DNA of 64,000 nt from Sporosarcina sp. FSL K6-1522 (GTDB lineage Bacteria > Bacillota > Bacilli > Bacillales_A > Planococcaceae): NCBI RefSeq assembly GCF_038622445.1, contig NZ_CP152019.1:2640501-2704500 (forward strand), given 5' to 3'. Positions 22,991-33,485 of this stretch are shown piece after piece (the first letter of the stretch is position 1; the number at the start of each line of letters is the position of its first letter). Under the pieces are notes generated by a model. It saw nothing but the letters and a program-made list of their open reading frames with translations. It was not told the origin of the DNA and did no database searches. The translations under genes and the position numbers were made by a program.

Positions 22991-24124
22991 ATGAGAGGTA
23001 TGTATATCCATATCCCGTTTTGCCATCAAATTTGTCACTACTGTGATTTCAATAAAGTATTTTTCAAAAATCAGCCGGTAGATGCGTATATCGAATCGAT
23101 TGGCGAGGAATTAGCCATTATGAAAAGCGAGGGTATTTCGTTTGAAGCGTTAGAAACGGTGTTTTTAGGTGGCGGTACGCCGACATCGTTGTCTGAACAG
23201 CAACTGGATCGACTGCTTGCGATTATTCATGAGTATGTCGATGTTCGTTCATTAAAAGAATTTTCGACGGAAGCCAACCCAGATGAATTAACATTCGGGA
23301 AATTGATGGTTTTGAAAAAAGGTGGTGTCAATAGATTGAGCATTGGGGTTCAGTCCTTTGATGCGGAGCTATTGACAAAAATCGGCCGCACGCATGGTCC
23401 GGATGATGCGGCGCGTGTCGTTGGAGAAGCGCGAAAAGCAGGCTTTGACAATATTAGTATCGATCTAATTTACGGATTACCGGGGCAGACGGTTGCACAG
23501 TGGCAGGACACGCTTGATAAAGCGTTGGCACTGGAGCTACCGCATTATTCGGGGTACTCGCTCATTGTTGAGCCGAAAACCGTTTTTTATAATTTAATGA
23601 ATAAGGGCAAACTGCCGTTACCAGGTGAAGATATGGAAACGGAAATGTTTTCAATGCTCATCGACCAGATGGAACAGCGTGGGCGTATGCGCTATGAGAT
23701 TAGTAATTTTGCCGTTTCGGGGCATGAGTCTATTCATAATCTACTTTATTGGGAAAATGCAACGTATGCAGGCGTTGGGGCAGGTGCGCATGGCTATATA
23801 AATGGTACGAGGTATTCCAACATTGGTCCGCTGACGAAATATATGGAGAAGACTGCATCAGGCGCACGCCCTTTGCAACATACACATATTGTGACGGAGA
23901 CGGAAGCAATGGAGGAAGAAATGTTTCTTGGACTGCGAAAATCGAATGGTGTATCGATTTCATCATTCCAAGAGAAGTTTGGCAAATCATTAGAGGCTGT
24001 ATACGGAGAGACGCTAACAGCGCTAATGGCAAGCGGATTGGTTGAACAATCAAATGACGTGATTCGGTTGACACGGAGAGGCGTTTTTCAAGGGAACGAA
24101 GTATTCCAGCAATTTCTTAAATGA
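22991..24124 (+). CDS. hemW: Radical SAM protein HemW (heme chaperone)
   Basis: Relative of oxygen-independent coproporphyrinogen oxidase; characterised HemW proteins bind and deliver heme rather than oxidise coproporphyrinogen. The [4Fe-4S] motif is C11-x3-C15-x2-C18 within FCHQICHYCDF. GGGTPTSLS and the STEANPDELT segment are further radical SAM hallmarks, and the HemN-type C-terminal domain ends LRLTRRGVFQGNEVFQQFL. It has 377 residues, one of the usual lengths for HemW. ATG follows AAAGGAAGTGATGGA. In relatives it directly follows lepA and precedes hrcA; the second link is intact here. Confidence 0.94.
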   Translation: MRGMYIHIPFCHQICHYCDFNKVFFKNQPVDAYIESIGEELAIMKSEGISFEALETVFLGGGTPTSLSEQQLDRLLAIIHEYVDVRSLKEFSTEANPDELTFGKLMVLKKGGVNRLSIGVQSFDAELLTKIGRTHGPDDAARVVGEARKAGFDNISIDLIYGLPGQTVAQWQDTLDKALALELPHYSGYSLIVEPKTVFYNLMNKGKLPLPGEDMETEMFSMLIDQMEQRGRMRYEISNFAVSGHESIHNLLYWENATYAGVGAGAHGYINGTRYSNIGPLTKYMEKTASGARPLQHTHIVTETEAMEEEMFLGLRKSNGVSISSFQEKFGKSLEAVYGETLTALMASGLVEQSNDVIRLTRRGVFQGNEVFQQFLK

Positions 24125-24139
24125 GATGGGGTCAATTCA

Positions 24140-24168
24140 TTGACACGTCGAGTGGGATTTGTTAAATT
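24140..24168 (+). promoter_or_regulatory. Sigma-A promoter of the hrcA operon
   Basis: TTGACA, 17 bases, TAAATT, placed just upstream of the CIRCE operator so that the transcript starts at or next to the operator. Confidence 0.8.
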
Positions 24169-24178
24169 ATCAGTAGCA

Positions 24179-24205
24179 TTAGCACTCGGAGTTATAGAGT
24201 GCTAA
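24179..24205 (+). promoter_or_regulatory. CIRCE operator (HrcA binding site)
   Basis: TTAGCACTC, nine bases, GAGTGCTAA: a perfect match to the CIRCE consensus. It implies HrcA/GroE-dependent repression of the operon. Confidence 0.97.
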
Positions 24206-24247
24206 CAAGGCACTTGAAGAAGTATAGTGCTTTTAGGAGTGATGATT

Positions 24248-25303
24248 ATGTTGACAAACAGACAATTGCTTATCTTGCAACTGACGGTTAACGACTTCAT
24301 CGAATCCGCACAACCTGTCGGATCGAGGCAGCTATCGAAGAAGCCGGAAGCGCCGTTCAGTTCGGCAACCATACGGAACGACATGGCTGACCTTGAAGAG
24401 ATGGGTTATCTTGAAAAAACTCATACCTCATCTGGCAGAATTCCATCCGAAAAAGGATACCGATTTTATGTGGATCACTTGCTGACACCGGAGAAACTCA
24501 ACGCGGAGGACAGCAGTCAGATTCGCTCTGTTTTCAAAGAAAAAGCGATGGAAACAGAAGAGTTAATTCGAAAATCGGCGACGATTCTTTCGGAATTGAC
24601 AAATTACACGTCGATTCTACTCGGTCCTGACACATCGTTGCATAAAGTGAAACGATTCTCAATTGTTCCTTTAGATGAGAAAAGGGCTGTTGCCATTATT
24701 GTGATGGACAGTGGGCGAGTTGAAAATCGAATGTTCAATGTACCGGAAGGATTCACTGCATCCGACATTGAAAAGATGGTCAACATTTTGAATGAGCGAC
24801 TCGTCGGTACACCGCTTGCGAATATTCAAAATACGCTTATTCGAGAAGCAAAAATGGTTTTGGAACAGCATGTCCAACATGCGGCAGAAATGTTTACTTC
24901 GTTGCAACGTGCGATTTCAGTGGAACCAGAAGAACGCTTGTACTTCGGTGGCAAAATGAATATGATGAAACAGCCTGAGTTCAATGACATTCAGAAAATG
25001 AAAACATTTTTTGAGTTAATTGAAAAAGGGTCTCCGGCAACAACGTTTTTCCAAAACGATTTGCTAGGGATTCATGTGCGTATTGGTTCTGAAAACAAGC
25101 ACGATGCGATGGAAGACTGTAGTATTATAACAGCGACGTATTCCGCTGGTGAAAATATGACAGGTTCTATTGCAATTATTGGTCCTAAACGCATGGATTA
25201 TGGTAGGGTCATTACATTGCTTGATATTATGAGCGGTGATTTGTCTAAGGAATTGGCGAAACTGACCATTGATGGTGGAACAGCAGGGAGGAACGGAAAT
25301 TGA
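24248..25303 (+). CDS. hrcA: Heat-inducible transcription repressor HrcA
   Basis: Represses its own operon and usually groESL by binding CIRCE; activity depends on GroEL. The 351-residue protein has the N-terminal winged helix (SRQLSKKP, then SSATIRNDMADLEEMGYLEK) and the C-terminal IclR-like ligand domain with the IIGPKRMDYGRVI motif. ATG 24248, eight bases after AGGAG, was chosen; ATG 24242 is too near the ribosome binding site. The stop codon overlaps the grpE start (TTGA), consistent with translational coupling. Confidence 0.96.
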   Translation: MLTNRQLLILQLTVNDFIESAQPVGSRQLSKKPEAPFSSATIRNDMADLEEMGYLEKTHTSSGRIPSEKGYRFYVDHLLTPEKLNAEDSSQIRSVFKEKAMETEELIRKSATILSELTNYTSILLGPDTSLHKVKRFSIVPLDEKRAVAIIVMDSGRVENRMFNVPEGFTASDIEKMVNILNERLVGTPLANIQNTLIREAKMVLEQHVQHAAEMFTSLQRAISVEPEERLYFGGKMNMMKQPEFNDIQKMKTFFELIEKGSPATTFFQNDLLGIHVRIGSENKHDAMEDCSIITATYSAGENMTGSIAIIGPKRMDYGRVITLLDIMSGDLSKELAKLTIDGGTAGRNGN

Positions 25304-25884
25304 CAGAGGTAAAAGACGAATTTGAAACAGGGCGCCCAGTAGTAGAGGAAACAGAAGGGGATGCGACTGAAGAGAACGCTACAGTCGAACTTGTGGATAA
25401 TCATGAAGAAATTGAAGCCGTTGATAACGGGAATGACAGCATTATAGAAGAGTTAACAGTGAAGCTGCGGGAAGAAGAGAATAAACGACTTCGACTGCTT
25501 GCGGATTATGATAACTTCAAAAGAAGAACAGCGTTAGACAAAGAAGCTGCGCAAAAATACCGTGCCCAAAACGTCGTGACAAATCTTATTCCGGTTTTAG
25601 ATAACTTCGCACGGGCACTTTCAGTTGAAGTGAAAACGGAAGAAGCGCAATCACTGATGACAGGTGTAGAAATGGTTTATCGCACGCTTGTCGAAGCGCT
25701 TGAAGCAGAAGGGCTTGTTGAAATCGAAGCGCTTGATAAGGAATTCGATCCGAATTTCCACCAAGCGATTATGACAGGTTCGGATGAAGAAAAGGCTTCG
25801 GGCATTGTATTGGAAGACATGCAAAAAGGTTATATGTTAAAAGATCGTGTACTTCGACCGTCGATGGTTAAAGTAAACGAATAA
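25300..25884 (+). CDS. grpE: Nucleotide exchange factor GrpE
   Basis: Releases ADP from DnaK. An acidic, low-complexity N-terminus of about 50 residues leads into the long dimeric coiled coil (EELTVKLREEENKRLRLLAD, then YDNFKRR) and the C-terminal beta domain (EFDPNFHQAIMTGSDE ... KGYMLKDRVLRPSMVKV), the most conserved stretch in the family. TTG 25300 follows GGGAGGAACGGAAA and overlaps hrcA by four bases. It is the second gene of the CIRCE operon. Confidence 0.97.
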   Translation: MTEVKDEFETGRPVVEETEGDATEENATVELVDNHEEIEAVDNGNDSIIEELTVKLREEENKRLRLLADYDNFKRRTALDKEAAQKYRAQNVVTNLIPVLDNFARALSVEVKTEEAQSLMTGVEMVYRTLVEALEAEGLVEIEALDKEFDPNFHQAIMTGSDEEKASGIVLEDMQKGYMLKDRVLRPSMVKVNE

Positions 25885-25920
25885 AAATAGTAATATTTAT
25901 ATCCTAGGAGGAAATGAATC

Positions 25921-27750
25921 ATGAGTAAAATTATTGGTATTGACTTAGGGACAACAAACTCAGTAGTAGCAGTATACGAAGGCGGAGAGCCGAAAGTTAT
26001 TCCAAATCCAGAAGGTAACCGTACAACACCATCTGTTGTTGCATTTAAAAATGGTGAAAAACAAGTAGGGGAAGTTGCGAAGCGTCAATCGATTACAAAC
26101 CCAAATACAATCATGTCTGTTAAGCGTCATATGGGCTCAGACTATAAAGTAAAAGTGGATGATAAAGAATATACACCACAAGAAGTATCTGCAATGATTC
26201 TTCAGTACATGAAAGGCTATGCAGAAGAGTATCTTGGCGAGCCAGTAACAAAAGCAGTTATTACAGTTCCAGCTTACTTCAGCGATGCACAGCGTCAAGC
26301 GACACAAGATGCAGGTAAAATTGCAGGTCTTGAGGTAGAGCGTATTATTAACGAGCCAACTGCAGCAGCACTTGCATATGGTCTTGATAAAACAGATGAA
26401 GACCAAACGATTCTTGTCTATGACCTTGGTGGTGGTACGTTTGACGTATCCATCCTTGAACTAGGCGATGGCGTATTCCAAGTTCTTGCAACTGCTGGAG
26501 ACAATCAACTGGGTGGAGATGATTTCGATGACGTGATCATTAACTACCTTGTGGAAGAGTTCCGTAAAGAAAATGGTATCGACTTGTCTAAAGATAAAAT
26601 GGCAATGCAACGTTTGAAAGATGGAGCGGAAAAAGCGAAAAAAGACTTGTCAGGTGTAACATCTGCACAAATTTCACTGCCATTCATCACAGCAGGCGAA
26701 GCAGGACCACTTCACCTTGAAGTATCACTTTCACGTGCGAAATTTGATGAGTTGACTGCACATCTTGTTGAGCGTTCAATGGTACCAACACGTCAAGCGA
26801 TGAAAGATGCTGGATTATCTTCATCACAAATCGATCGCGTTATCCTTGTAGGTGGATCTACACGTATCCCAGCGGTTCAAGATGCGATTCAAAAAGAAAC
26901 AGGTAAAGAACCATATAAAGGTGTAAACCCAGACGAAGTTGTCGCAATGGGAGCGGCTGTTCAAGGTTCAATCTTGAGCGGAGACGTAACAGACGTTGTT
27001 CTTCTTGACGTAACACCATTGTCACTTGGTATTGAAACAATGGGTAACGTATTTACAAAATTGATCGAACGGAATACAACAATTCCAACAAGTAAATCAC
27101 AAGTGTTCTCAACAGCAGCAGACAACCAACCTGCAGTAGATATCCATGTTCTACAAGGAGAGCGTCCAATGTCAGCTGATAATAAAACACTTGGTCGTTT
27201 CCAATTGACGGATATTCCACCAGCACCACGTGGCGTTCCACAAATTGAAGTAACATTTGATATCGATAAAAATGGTATCGTAACGGTTAAAGCGAAAGAC
27301 CTTGGTACACAAAAAGAGCAAGACATCACAATCCAAGCGAGCTCAGGTCTATCTGACGAAGAAATCGAGCGCATGGTAAAAGACGCAGAAGCAAATGCTG
27401 AAGCGGACCAAAAGCGTAAAGAAGAAGCAGACTTGAAAAACGAAGCAGACCAACTTGTCTTCATGGCTGAAAAAACGCTAAAAGACCTTGAAGGTAAAGT
27501 TTCTGAAGAAGAAGTGAAAAATGTTGAAGAAGCGAAGGAAGAATTGAAAGCTGCGCTTGAAGCAGGAGATTTCGATGAAATCCGCGCGAAGAAAGAGAAA
27601 TTAGAGGAAATCGTGCAACAAATGACGATGAAACTCTATGAGCAAGCAGCAGCTGAAGGCGCTGAGGGTGCTGAAAATGCAGGCGGGCCACAAGATGATG
27701 GTGTAGTTGACGCTGATTTTGAAGAAATTATTGATGAAGATAAAAAATAA
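25921..27750 (+). CDS. dnaK: Molecular chaperone DnaK (Hsp70)
   Basis: ATP-dependent chaperone of 609 residues. Visible are the ATPase signatures [27 protein letters not shown] and [14 protein letters not shown], the [11 protein letters not shown] segment, the substrate-binding domain ([16 protein letters not shown]) and an acidic C-terminal lid ending [10 protein letters not shown]. Gram-positive DnaK lacks a stretch in the ATPase domain present in E. coli, and the length here fits that form. AGGAGG precedes ATG. Codon use is strongly biased (CGT for Arg, GTA and GTT for Val), as expected for a highly expressed gene. Confidence 0.99.
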   Translation: MSKIIGIDLGTTNSVVAVYEGGEPKVIPNPEGNRTTPSVVAFKNGEKQVGEVAKRQSITNPNTIMSVKRHMGSDYKVKVDDKEYTPQEVSAMILQYMKGYAEEYLGEPVTKAVITVPAYFSDAQRQATQDAGKIAGLEVERIINEPTAAALAYGLDKTDEDQTILVYDLGGGTFDVSILELGDGVFQVLATAGDNQLGGDDFDDVIINYLVEEFRKENGIDLSKDKMAMQRLKDGAEKAKKDLSGVTSAQISLPFITAGEAGPLHLEVSLSRAKFDELTAHLVERSMVPTRQAMKDAGLSSSQIDRVILVGGSTRIPAVQDAIQKETGKEPYKGVNPDEVVAMGAAVQGSILSGDVTDVVLLDVTPLSLGIETMGNVFTKLIERNTTIPTSKSQVFSTAADNQPAVDIHVLQGERPMSADNKTLGRFQLTDIPPAPRGVPQIEVTFDIDKNGIVTVKAKDLGTQKEQDITIQASSGLSDEEIERMVKDAEANAEADQKRKEEADLKNEADQLVFMAEKTLKDLEGKVSEEEVKNVEEAKEELKAALEAGDFDEIRAKKEKLEEIVQQMTMKLYEQAAAEGAEGAENAGGPQDDGVVDADFEEIIDEDKK

Positions 27751-27794
27751 GAGTAGAGCGTGTTCACTATTGAACATAATCTAATGTTGTTGAC

Positions 27795-27833
27795 GGAAAA
27801 GTCAAAGTCCGATATTCCGGCTTTGGCTTTTTC
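27795..27833 (+). terminator. Hairpin between dnaK and dnaJ
   Basis: GAAAAGTCAAAGTCCG/CCGGCTTTGGCTTTTTC stem with a following T-rich tail. It probably lowers read-through from dnaK to dnaJ rather than ending the operon completely. Confidence 0.75.
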
Positions 27834-27899
27834 GATTTTTATTGACCGCACATAGTGATACAATAGGCTACAGGCAAAAGTATTTCGGGAGAGTGGAAA

Positions 27900-29021
27900 A
27901 TGAGTAAACGAGATTATTATGAGGTGCTAGGTTTAACGAAATCAGCATCAAAAGACGAAATTAGGAAAGCGTACAGATCGCTTTCAAAGAAATATCACCC
28001 AGACTTGAACAAAGCGGCAGATGCAGAGGAGAAATTTAAAGAAGCAACAGAAGCTTATGAAGTGCTAAGTGATGAGACGAAAAAAGCGAATTACGACCAG
28101 TTTGGTCATGCGGATCCAAACCAAGGATTTGGTGGTTTCGGAGGTGGCGGTGATGGCTTTGGGTTTGAAGATATCTTCAGCACGTTTTTCGGCGGCGGTG
28201 GTGGTCGCCGACGTGATCCAAATGCACCGCGAAAAGGTGATGATTTACAATACTCCATGACAATTGATTTTATGGAAGCTGTTTTCGGTAAAGAAACTGA
28301 GATTGAAATTCCGAAAGAAGAAAACTGTGACACATGTGAAGGCTCAGGCGCTAAAAAAGGAACATCTCCTAAAACATGTAATCATTGTGGTGGTTCAGGA
28401 CAAATCAGCGTGACGCAAAACACGCCGCTTGGCCAGATGGTAAATCGCAGAGCATGTCCACAGTGTCAAGGGACAGGTAAAATCATCCCGGAAAAATGTA
28501 CAACATGCCATGGTGCAGGAAAAGTGACGAAAAGAAAAAAAATCAAGGTCACGATTCCAGAAGGTGTTGACGATGGGCAACAGCTACGCGTATCAGGTCA
28601 AGGGGAACCAGGTCATAAAGGCGGCCCAGCAGGTGATTTGTACATCGTGTTCCGCGTCAAACCGCATGAGAAATTTATCCGTGAAGATGACGATATTTAC
28701 TTAGAGCTCGGTTTAACGTATCCACAAGCCGCACTTGGCGATGAAATCGAAGTGCCGACTGTACAAGGCGATGTGAAGTTGAAAATCCCAGCAGGTACTC
28801 AAACAGGTACACGCTTCCGCTTGAAAGGCAAGGGTGTCAAAAACGTTCATGGCCGTGGAATTGGTGACCAGCATGTCATTGTGAAAGTATTGACACCGAA
28901 AAAAATGACTGAAAAACAAAAAGAATTGATGCGTGAATTTGCAGCGATTAGCGGCAATACACCTGACGAGTACTCTAGTTCATTATTCGATAAAATTAAA
29001 CGAACAATCAAAGGCGACTGA
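27900..29021 (+). CDS. dnaJ: Chaperone DnaJ (Hsp40)
   Basis: DnaK co-chaperone of 373 residues with a complete type-I layout: J domain with the HPD loop (KYHPDLN), a glycine/phenylalanine-rich linker, four zinc-binding repeats ([32 protein letters not shown]) and the C-terminal substrate domains ending [11 protein letters not shown]. Short AGTGGAAA precedes ATG, a weaker ribosome binding site than for dnaK. It follows the dnaK-dnaJ hairpin in the same orientation. Confidence 0.99.
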   Translation: MSKRDYYEVLGLTKSASKDEIRKAYRSLSKKYHPDLNKAADAEEKFKEATEAYEVLSDETKKANYDQFGHADPNQGFGGFGGGGDGFGFEDIFSTFFGGGGGRRRDPNAPRKGDDLQYSMTIDFMEAVFGKETEIEIPKEENCDTCEGSGAKKGTSPKTCNHCGGSGQISVTQNTPLGQMVNRRACPQCQGTGKIIPEKCTTCHGAGKVTKRKKIKVTIPEGVDDGQQLRVSGQGEPGHKGGPAGDLYIVFRVKPHEKFIREDDDIYLELGLTYPQAALGDEIEVPTVQGDVKLKIPAGTQTGTRFRLKGKGVKNVHGRGIGDQHVIVKVLTPKKMTEKQKELMREFAAISGNTPDEYSSSLFDKIKRTIKGD

Positions 29022-29035
29022 AAGGATGAAATCAT

Positions 29036-29980
29036 TTGAAATGGTCGGAAGTTGCGATTCATACAACGCATGAAGCGACAGAAGCAGTTGCGAATATTTT
29101 ACATGAAGCAGGTGCTAGTGGAGTCGTTATTGAAGATTCTGCAGAGCCAGACCGTATTCATGAAGACCGTTACGGGGAAATCTATGCGCTCGACAAAAAC
29201 GATTTTCCAACAGACGGCGTGATTGTAAAAGCCTATTTACCTGTCAATAGTTTTTTAATCGAAACGGTGAAAGACATTAGTCAATCTATAGAAGGGCTAG
29301 CGGAATTTGGCCTAGATATCGGGAAAAATGTCATTCAGACGAACGAAGTCGATGAAGAAGATTGGGCAACTGCATGGAAACAATATTACCATCCAGTGAA
29401 AATTTCCGGCCGCTTTACGATTGTTCCGACTTGGGAGCAGTATGAACCTGTAGAATCTGATGAACTGATTATTGAATTGGACCCAGGGATGGCATTTGGC
29501 ACAGGGACTCATCCAACGACGGTTATGTGCTTGCAGGCGCTTGAGAAGTATGTCAAGCCTGGAAGTACAGTCGTAGACGTTGGGACGGGGTCAGGTGTCC
29601 TGTCAATTGGTGCGGCACTATTAGGCGCATCTCGCGTACATGCACTCGATTTAGATGAGGTTGCGGTTGTTGCAGCGAAAGAGAACATCGCATTGAATAA
29701 AGTCGATGAAATTATCGAAGTCACACATGGTAATCTACTGGACTCGGTAAAAGTGCCTGCGAATATTATCATCGCAAATATTCTTGCAGAAGTCATTTTG
29801 TCGTTTTCAGGAGATGCTTATGCAATTTTGCCGGAAGATGGGCTATTCATCGTTTCGGGAATCATTGGACAGAAGCGTGATCTAGTGAAGGATGATTTAA
29901 TCGCTAAAGGCTTCGATATCATTGAGTCTGTCTTAATGGAAGATTGGGTTGCCATCGTTGCCCAGAAAAGGGGCGTGTAA
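29036..29980 (+). CDS. prmA: Ribosomal protein L11 methyltransferase
   Basis: Trimethylates ribosomal protein uL11. Of 314 residues, the N-terminal 100 form the L11-binding domain, and the catalytic part has ELDPGMAFGTGTHPTT, the SAM-binding VVDVGTGSGVLSIGA and IIIANILAEVI (NxxxN-like product motif). TTG 29036 follows GAAAGGATGAAATCA. Position after dnaJ and before rsmE is conserved in Bacillales (YqeT). Confidence 0.96.
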   Translation: MKWSEVAIHTTHEATEAVANILHEAGASGVVIEDSAEPDRIHEDRYGEIYALDKNDFPTDGVIVKAYLPVNSFLIETVKDISQSIEGLAEFGLDIGKNVIQTNEVDEEDWATAWKQYYHPVKISGRFTIVPTWEQYEPVESDELIIELDPGMAFGTGTHPTTVMCLQALEKYVKPGSTVVDVGTGSGVLSIGAALLGASRVHALDLDEVAVVAAKENIALNKVDEIIEVTHGNLLDSVKVPANIIIANILAEVILSFSGDAYAILPEDGLFIVSGIIGQKRDLVKDDLIAKGFDIIESVLMEDWVAIVAQKRGV

Positions 29981-29984
29981 CGTC

Positions 29985-30725
29985 TTGCAACGTTATTTCC
30001 TAGAAGCGCCATTTGATGCGGAAGGCAATGCTGTAATCACTGGAGAAGACGGTAAACATATTGTTCGCGTGATGCGGATGGGAGTCGGGGATCAGGTGAT
30101 TGCTGTATCAAATGGAGAGGCGTTTGTCTCTGAAATTATAGTGTTATTAGCAGAAGGTGTTCAGATTGAGCGCCAAGAAGGCCCCCTAGTAGCCAATGAA
30201 ATGCCCGTCCGTGTGACGATCGCCTGCGGTTTACCAAAAGGAGACAAGCTGGATTTAATCGTCCAAAAAGGGACGGAGCTTGGTATGGCAGGGATGATTC
30301 CATTTGAAGCCGAGCGCTCCATCGTTAAGTGGGATGCAAAAAAAGGCGGCAAAAAAGTAGAGCGGCTACAAAAGATTGCGAAAGAGGCTGCCGAACAGTG
30401 CCACCGCACGGTTATTCCTACGGTGGCAACGCCTTGTTCGTTTAAGCAGTTATTGGCAGAAGTGAGTCATTATGACGTGTTGCTAATTGCGGACGAAGAA
30501 GATGCAAAAAGTGGAGAGCCACATAGAATTGCGGAGAGACTCAAAAACATGTATCATAAACAGTCTGTATTAGCTGTTTTTGGTCCAGAAGGTGGTCTAT
30601 CTAGAAAAGAGGCTGAAGTTTTACGCGCGGCCGGCTTTTTGCCAATGGCTTTAGGTCCGCGTATCCTCCGAACAGAGACAGCCCCTTTGTATTTATTGTC
30701 CGCAATGTCTTACGAATTTGAATGA
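29985..30725 (+). CDS. rsmE: 16S rRNA m3U1498 methyltransferase
   Basis: SPOUT-class methyltransferase acting on 16S rRNA U1498. The deep trefoil-knot motifs are FGPEGGLSRKE and ALGPRILRTETAPLY near the C-terminus; the N-terminal PUA-like region starts LQRYFLEAPFD. TTG 29985 is chosen because the protein family starts at this residue and AAAAGGGG lies upstream; an upstream GTG/CTG frame extension lies inside prmA. It runs four bases past prmA and overlaps the region before mtaB. 246 residues, typical. Confidence 0.95.
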   Translation: MQRYFLEAPFDAEGNAVITGEDGKHIVRVMRMGVGDQVIAVSNGEAFVSEIIVLLAEGVQIERQEGPLVANEMPVRVTIACGLPKGDKLDLIVQKGTELGMAGMIPFEAERSIVKWDAKKGGKKVERLQKIAKEAAEQCHRTVIPTVATPCSFKQLLAEVSHYDVLLIADEEDAKSGEPHRIAERLKNMYHKQSVLAVFGPEGGLSRKEAEVLRAAGFLPMALGPRILRTETAPLYLLSAMSYEFE

Positions 30726-30741
30726 AAGAGGTGAGCAGCCC

Positions 30742-32076
30742 ATGTCGACGGTTGCTTTTCACACGTTAGGTTGCAAAGTTAATCATTACGAAACTGAGGC
30801 GATTTGGCAACTTTTTAAAGATGCTGAATATGAACGCGAAGATTTTGAGAAAAACGCTGATGTCTACGTTATCAATACATGTACAGTAACAAATACTGGC
30901 GATAAAAAAAGCCGACAGGTGATACGTCGTGCAATCCGAAGAAATCCTGATGCAGTTATTTGTGTCACGGGTTGTTATGCACAAACATCCCCAGCGGAAA
31001 TTATGGCGATTCCAGGTGTAGATATTGTCGTTGGGACACAGGATCGTACAAAGCTCCTTGGGTTGATTGACGAATATCGTACGGGGCGCCAACCGATTAA
31101 TGCGGTGCGTAACATTATGAAAAACAGAGTCTATGAAGAATTGGATGTACCCGCATTTACGGACCGTACACGTGCGTCACTGAAAATTCAAGAAGGCTGT
31201 AATAATTTCTGTACGTTCTGTATTATTCCGTGGGCACGCGGGCTGATGCGCTCACGTGATCCGCAAGAAGTGATTCGTCAAGCGCAGCAACTTGTTGATG
31301 CTGGTTACCTTGAACTTGTTTTGACGGGCATCCATACGGGCGGTTACGGAGAAGATTTAAAAGATTATAACCTGGCACGCCTGTTGCGAGACCTTGAAAC
31401 ACAAGTAACAGGGTTGAAGCGACTTCGTATTAGCTCGATTGAAGCAAGTCAAATAACGGATGAAGTCATTGATGTGCTGAGAGATTCGAACATCGTTGTT
31501 CGTCATCTGCATATTCCGATTCAATCTGGTTCGGATACGGTGTTAAAGCGGATGCGCAGGAAGTATACGATGGAATTCTTTGGAGAGCGTCTAGATCGTC
31601 TTCGTGAAGCTTTACCGGATTTGGCGATTACATCCGATGTTATCGTCGGTTTCCCGGGCGAAACAGAAGAAGAGTTTATGGATACGTATAATTTCATACG
31701 AGACTATCGTTTCTCTGAACTGCATGTTTTCCCTTATTCCATGCGAACAGGTACGCCTGCGGCAAGAATGGAAGACCAAATCGATGAAGAAGTGAAAAAT
31801 GAACGCGTGCATCGTTTGCTTGAGCTAAATGATCAGCTTGCGAAACAATACGCATCTACTTTTGAAGACGAAGTATTGGAAGTCATTCCAGAATCGACGT
31901 ACAAGCTTGATCCAGATAGTGGACTTTATGAAGGATATACAGACAACTATTTGAAAGTGGTTTTCCCGGCTGATGAATCGATGGTTGGTAAAATCGTCCG
32001 CGTGAAAATTACGAAACCAGGCTATCCTTACAACGAAGGCCAATTTGTCCGCGTTGTTGAAGAACAAAATGTATAA
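30742..32076 (+). CDS. mtaB: tRNA t6A37 methylthiotransferase MtaB
   Basis: Converts t6A37 to ms2t6A37 in ANN-decoding tRNAs. It is a radical SAM protein with two iron-sulfur clusters: the N-terminal UPF0004 domain has cysteines in TLGCKVN, NTCTVT and TGCYAQ, and the radical SAM motif is CNNFCTFCIIPWARG. A C-terminal TRAM domain (YKLDPDSGLYEGYTDNY onward) follows. ATG 30742 behind AAAGAGGTGAGCAGCCC gives 444 residues. It is the last gene of the hrcA-to-mtaB block. Confidence 0.95.
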   Translation: MSTVAFHTLGCKVNHYETEAIWQLFKDAEYEREDFEKNADVYVINTCTVTNTGDKKSRQVIRRAIRRNPDAVICVTGCYAQTSPAEIMAIPGVDIVVGTQDRTKLLGLIDEYRTGRQPINAVRNIMKNRVYEELDVPAFTDRTRASLKIQEGCNNFCTFCIIPWARGLMRSRDPQEVIRQAQQLVDAGYLELVLTGIHTGGYGEDLKDYNLARLLRDLETQVTGLKRLRISSIEASQITDEVIDVLRDSNIVVRHLHIPIQSGSDTVLKRMRRKYTMEFFGERLDRLREALPDLAITSDVIVGFPGETEEEFMDTYNFIRDYRFSELHVFPYSMRTGTPAARMEDQIDEEVKNERVHRLLELNDQLAKQYASTFEDEVLEVIPESTYKLDPDSGLYEGYTDNYLKVVFPADESMVGKIVRVKITKPGYPYNEGQFVRVVEEQNV

Positions 32077-32093
32077 GATGATCCACAACGTGC

Positions 32094-32133
32094 AAAGCTA
32101 TTCCAGCCCTTAACCGGCAGGAATGGCTTTTTT
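32094..32133 (+). terminator. mtaB terminator
   Basis: AAAGCTATTCC/GGAATGGCTTT stem followed by TTTTTT, 18 bases after the mtaB stop. Confidence 0.85.
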
Positions 32134-32198
32134 CGTGCAGAAATGAACCATTCTTGATATGATGGAAGAAGTACGGACAACTCCGAGGAGGTATTCCA

Positions 32199-32870
32199 TT
32201 GAATACAACATTTGCAACGTATATTGATCACACATTATTAAAAGCAGACGCAACGCGGGAAGAAATTGTGACGCTCTGTCAAGAAGCACATCATTATTCA
32301 TTTGCATCGGTCTGCGTCAACCCAGCGTGGGTGAAAACGGCTGCTGCAGAACTGGAAGGGTCTACTGTTAAAGTTTGTACTGTGATTGGTTTCCCACTTG
32401 GGGCATCAACTTCCGAAGTGAAAGCATTTGAAACAACAGACGCCATTCAAAAAGGCGCAGGCGAAATCGATATGGTTATTAATATTGGAGCGCTTCGCAG
32501 CGGAGACACTGATACTGTGCAAAAGGATATTGAAGCAGTCGTAGCTGCGGCTAAAGGGCAAGCGATTGTTAAAGTCATCATTGAAACGGCTCTTTTAACA
32601 GATCAGGAGAAAAGGAAAGCTTGTGAACTTGCTGTTTTAGCAGGAGCTGACTTTGTGAAGACATCAACGGGCTTCTCAACGGGTGGTGCTACAGAAGCGG
32701 ATGTTAAGTTAATGAGAGCGGTTGTTGGACCAGAAACAGGCGTCAAAGCATCAGGCGGGGTTCGAAATGTGGAGGATTTGAAAAAAATGATTGATGCAGG
32801 TGCGACAAGAATCGGTGCCAGCTCAGGCGTTGAGATTATGAAGGGATTGGCGTCTAAAACGGATTATTAA
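32199..32870 (+). CDS. deoC: Deoxyribose-phosphate aldolase
   Basis: Cleaves 2-deoxyribose 5-phosphate to acetaldehyde and glyceraldehyde 3-phosphate. The Schiff-base lysine is in FVKTSTGFS and the proton-relay lysine in [16 protein letters not shown] at the N-terminus and KVIIET in the barrel are further family marks. It has 223 residues from TTG 32199 behind GAGGAGGTATTCCA. It is monocistronic here, without the nucleoside transport and phosphorylase genes often seen beside deoC, and sits between mtaB and rpsU. Confidence 0.96.
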   Translation: MNTTFATYIDHTLLKADATREEIVTLCQEAHHYSFASVCVNPAWVKTAAAELEGSTVKVCTVIGFPLGASTSEVKAFETTDAIQKGAGEIDMVINIGALRSGDTDTVQKDIEAVVAAAKGQAIVKVIIETALLTDQEKRKACELAVLAGADFVKTSTGFSTGGATEADVKLMRAVVGPETGVKASGGVRNVEDLKKMIDAGATRIGASSGVEIMKGLASKTDY

Positions 32871-32955
32871 CAAGGACTATAGCTGGTGAATAAAGATATT
32901 TTCCCCCAGTTGATAAAAAGTGAGTGTCTACTGAATTAATTTTAAAAGTTTTATA

Positions 32956-32984
32956 TTGACCTATTCTTAATTATGCGGTATAAT
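32956..32984 (+). promoter_or_regulatory. Predicted sigma-A promoter of rpsU
   Basis: TTGACC, 17 bases, TATAAT, 60 bases upstream of the rpsU start. Confidence 0.85.
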
Positions 32985-33044
32985 TTTTGAGTACATAGCA
33001 CCTGACTATGTTCCCAAGTATGTTTGGAGGGAGGGACAAGAGAT

Positions 33045-33218
33045 ATGTCGAAAACTGTCGTTCGTAAAAACGAATCGCTTGAAGATGCTCTTCGCCGCTT
33101 CAAACGTACTGTATCCAAAAGTGGAACAATACAAGAAGTAAGAAAGCATGAGTTTTATGAAAAACCAAGCGTAAAACGCAAAAAGAAGTCTGAAGCTGCT
33201 AGGAAACGTAAATTCTAA
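33045..33218 (+). CDS. rpsU: 30S ribosomal protein bS21
   Basis: Small basic ribosomal protein of 57 residues, [20 protein letters not shown] at the start and a [14 protein letters not shown] tail, as in all bacterial S21. ATG 33045 follows GGAGGGAGGGA; an in-frame upstream ATG lies in the ribosome binding region. It has its own strong promoter and a strong terminator, so it is transcribed separately. Confidence 0.97.
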   Translation: MSKTVVRKNESLEDALRRFKRTVSKSGTIQEVRKHEFYEKPSVKRKKKSEAARKRKF

Positions 33219-33270
33219 TTTCCTTCTGCTATAAATCGGTCATCTTTACATTGTGAATGCAAACGTTCGT

Positions 33271-33308
33271 AAACCGGAAAATCCATTAATGGATTTTCCG
33301 GTTTATTT
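33271..33308 (+). terminator. rpsU terminator
   Basis: Fifteen-base stem AAACCGGAAAATCCA/TGGATTTTCCGGTTT with a TTAA loop. Confidence 0.92.
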
Positions 33309-33485
33309 ATATTTGAAGAAATTTTTGACCATACATAAATCATATTATGAGGAGTTGGTGTTAGGCGGTCGAGCTATTTTTAATTTCGAGTGAAATATAA
33401 TTTTTTGTAATGAAAATGAAACTATTACGCATCTGAACCGTAGAAGAGCTATACTTAATTATAGGAGAAAGAGGTGAAATTCATA

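Noticed and set aside
26961..27464. A 167-codon frame antisense to dnaK
   Set aside because: Long antisense frames are common opposite strongly codon-biased genes. It has serine- and cysteine-rich nonsense composition and no ribosome binding site.
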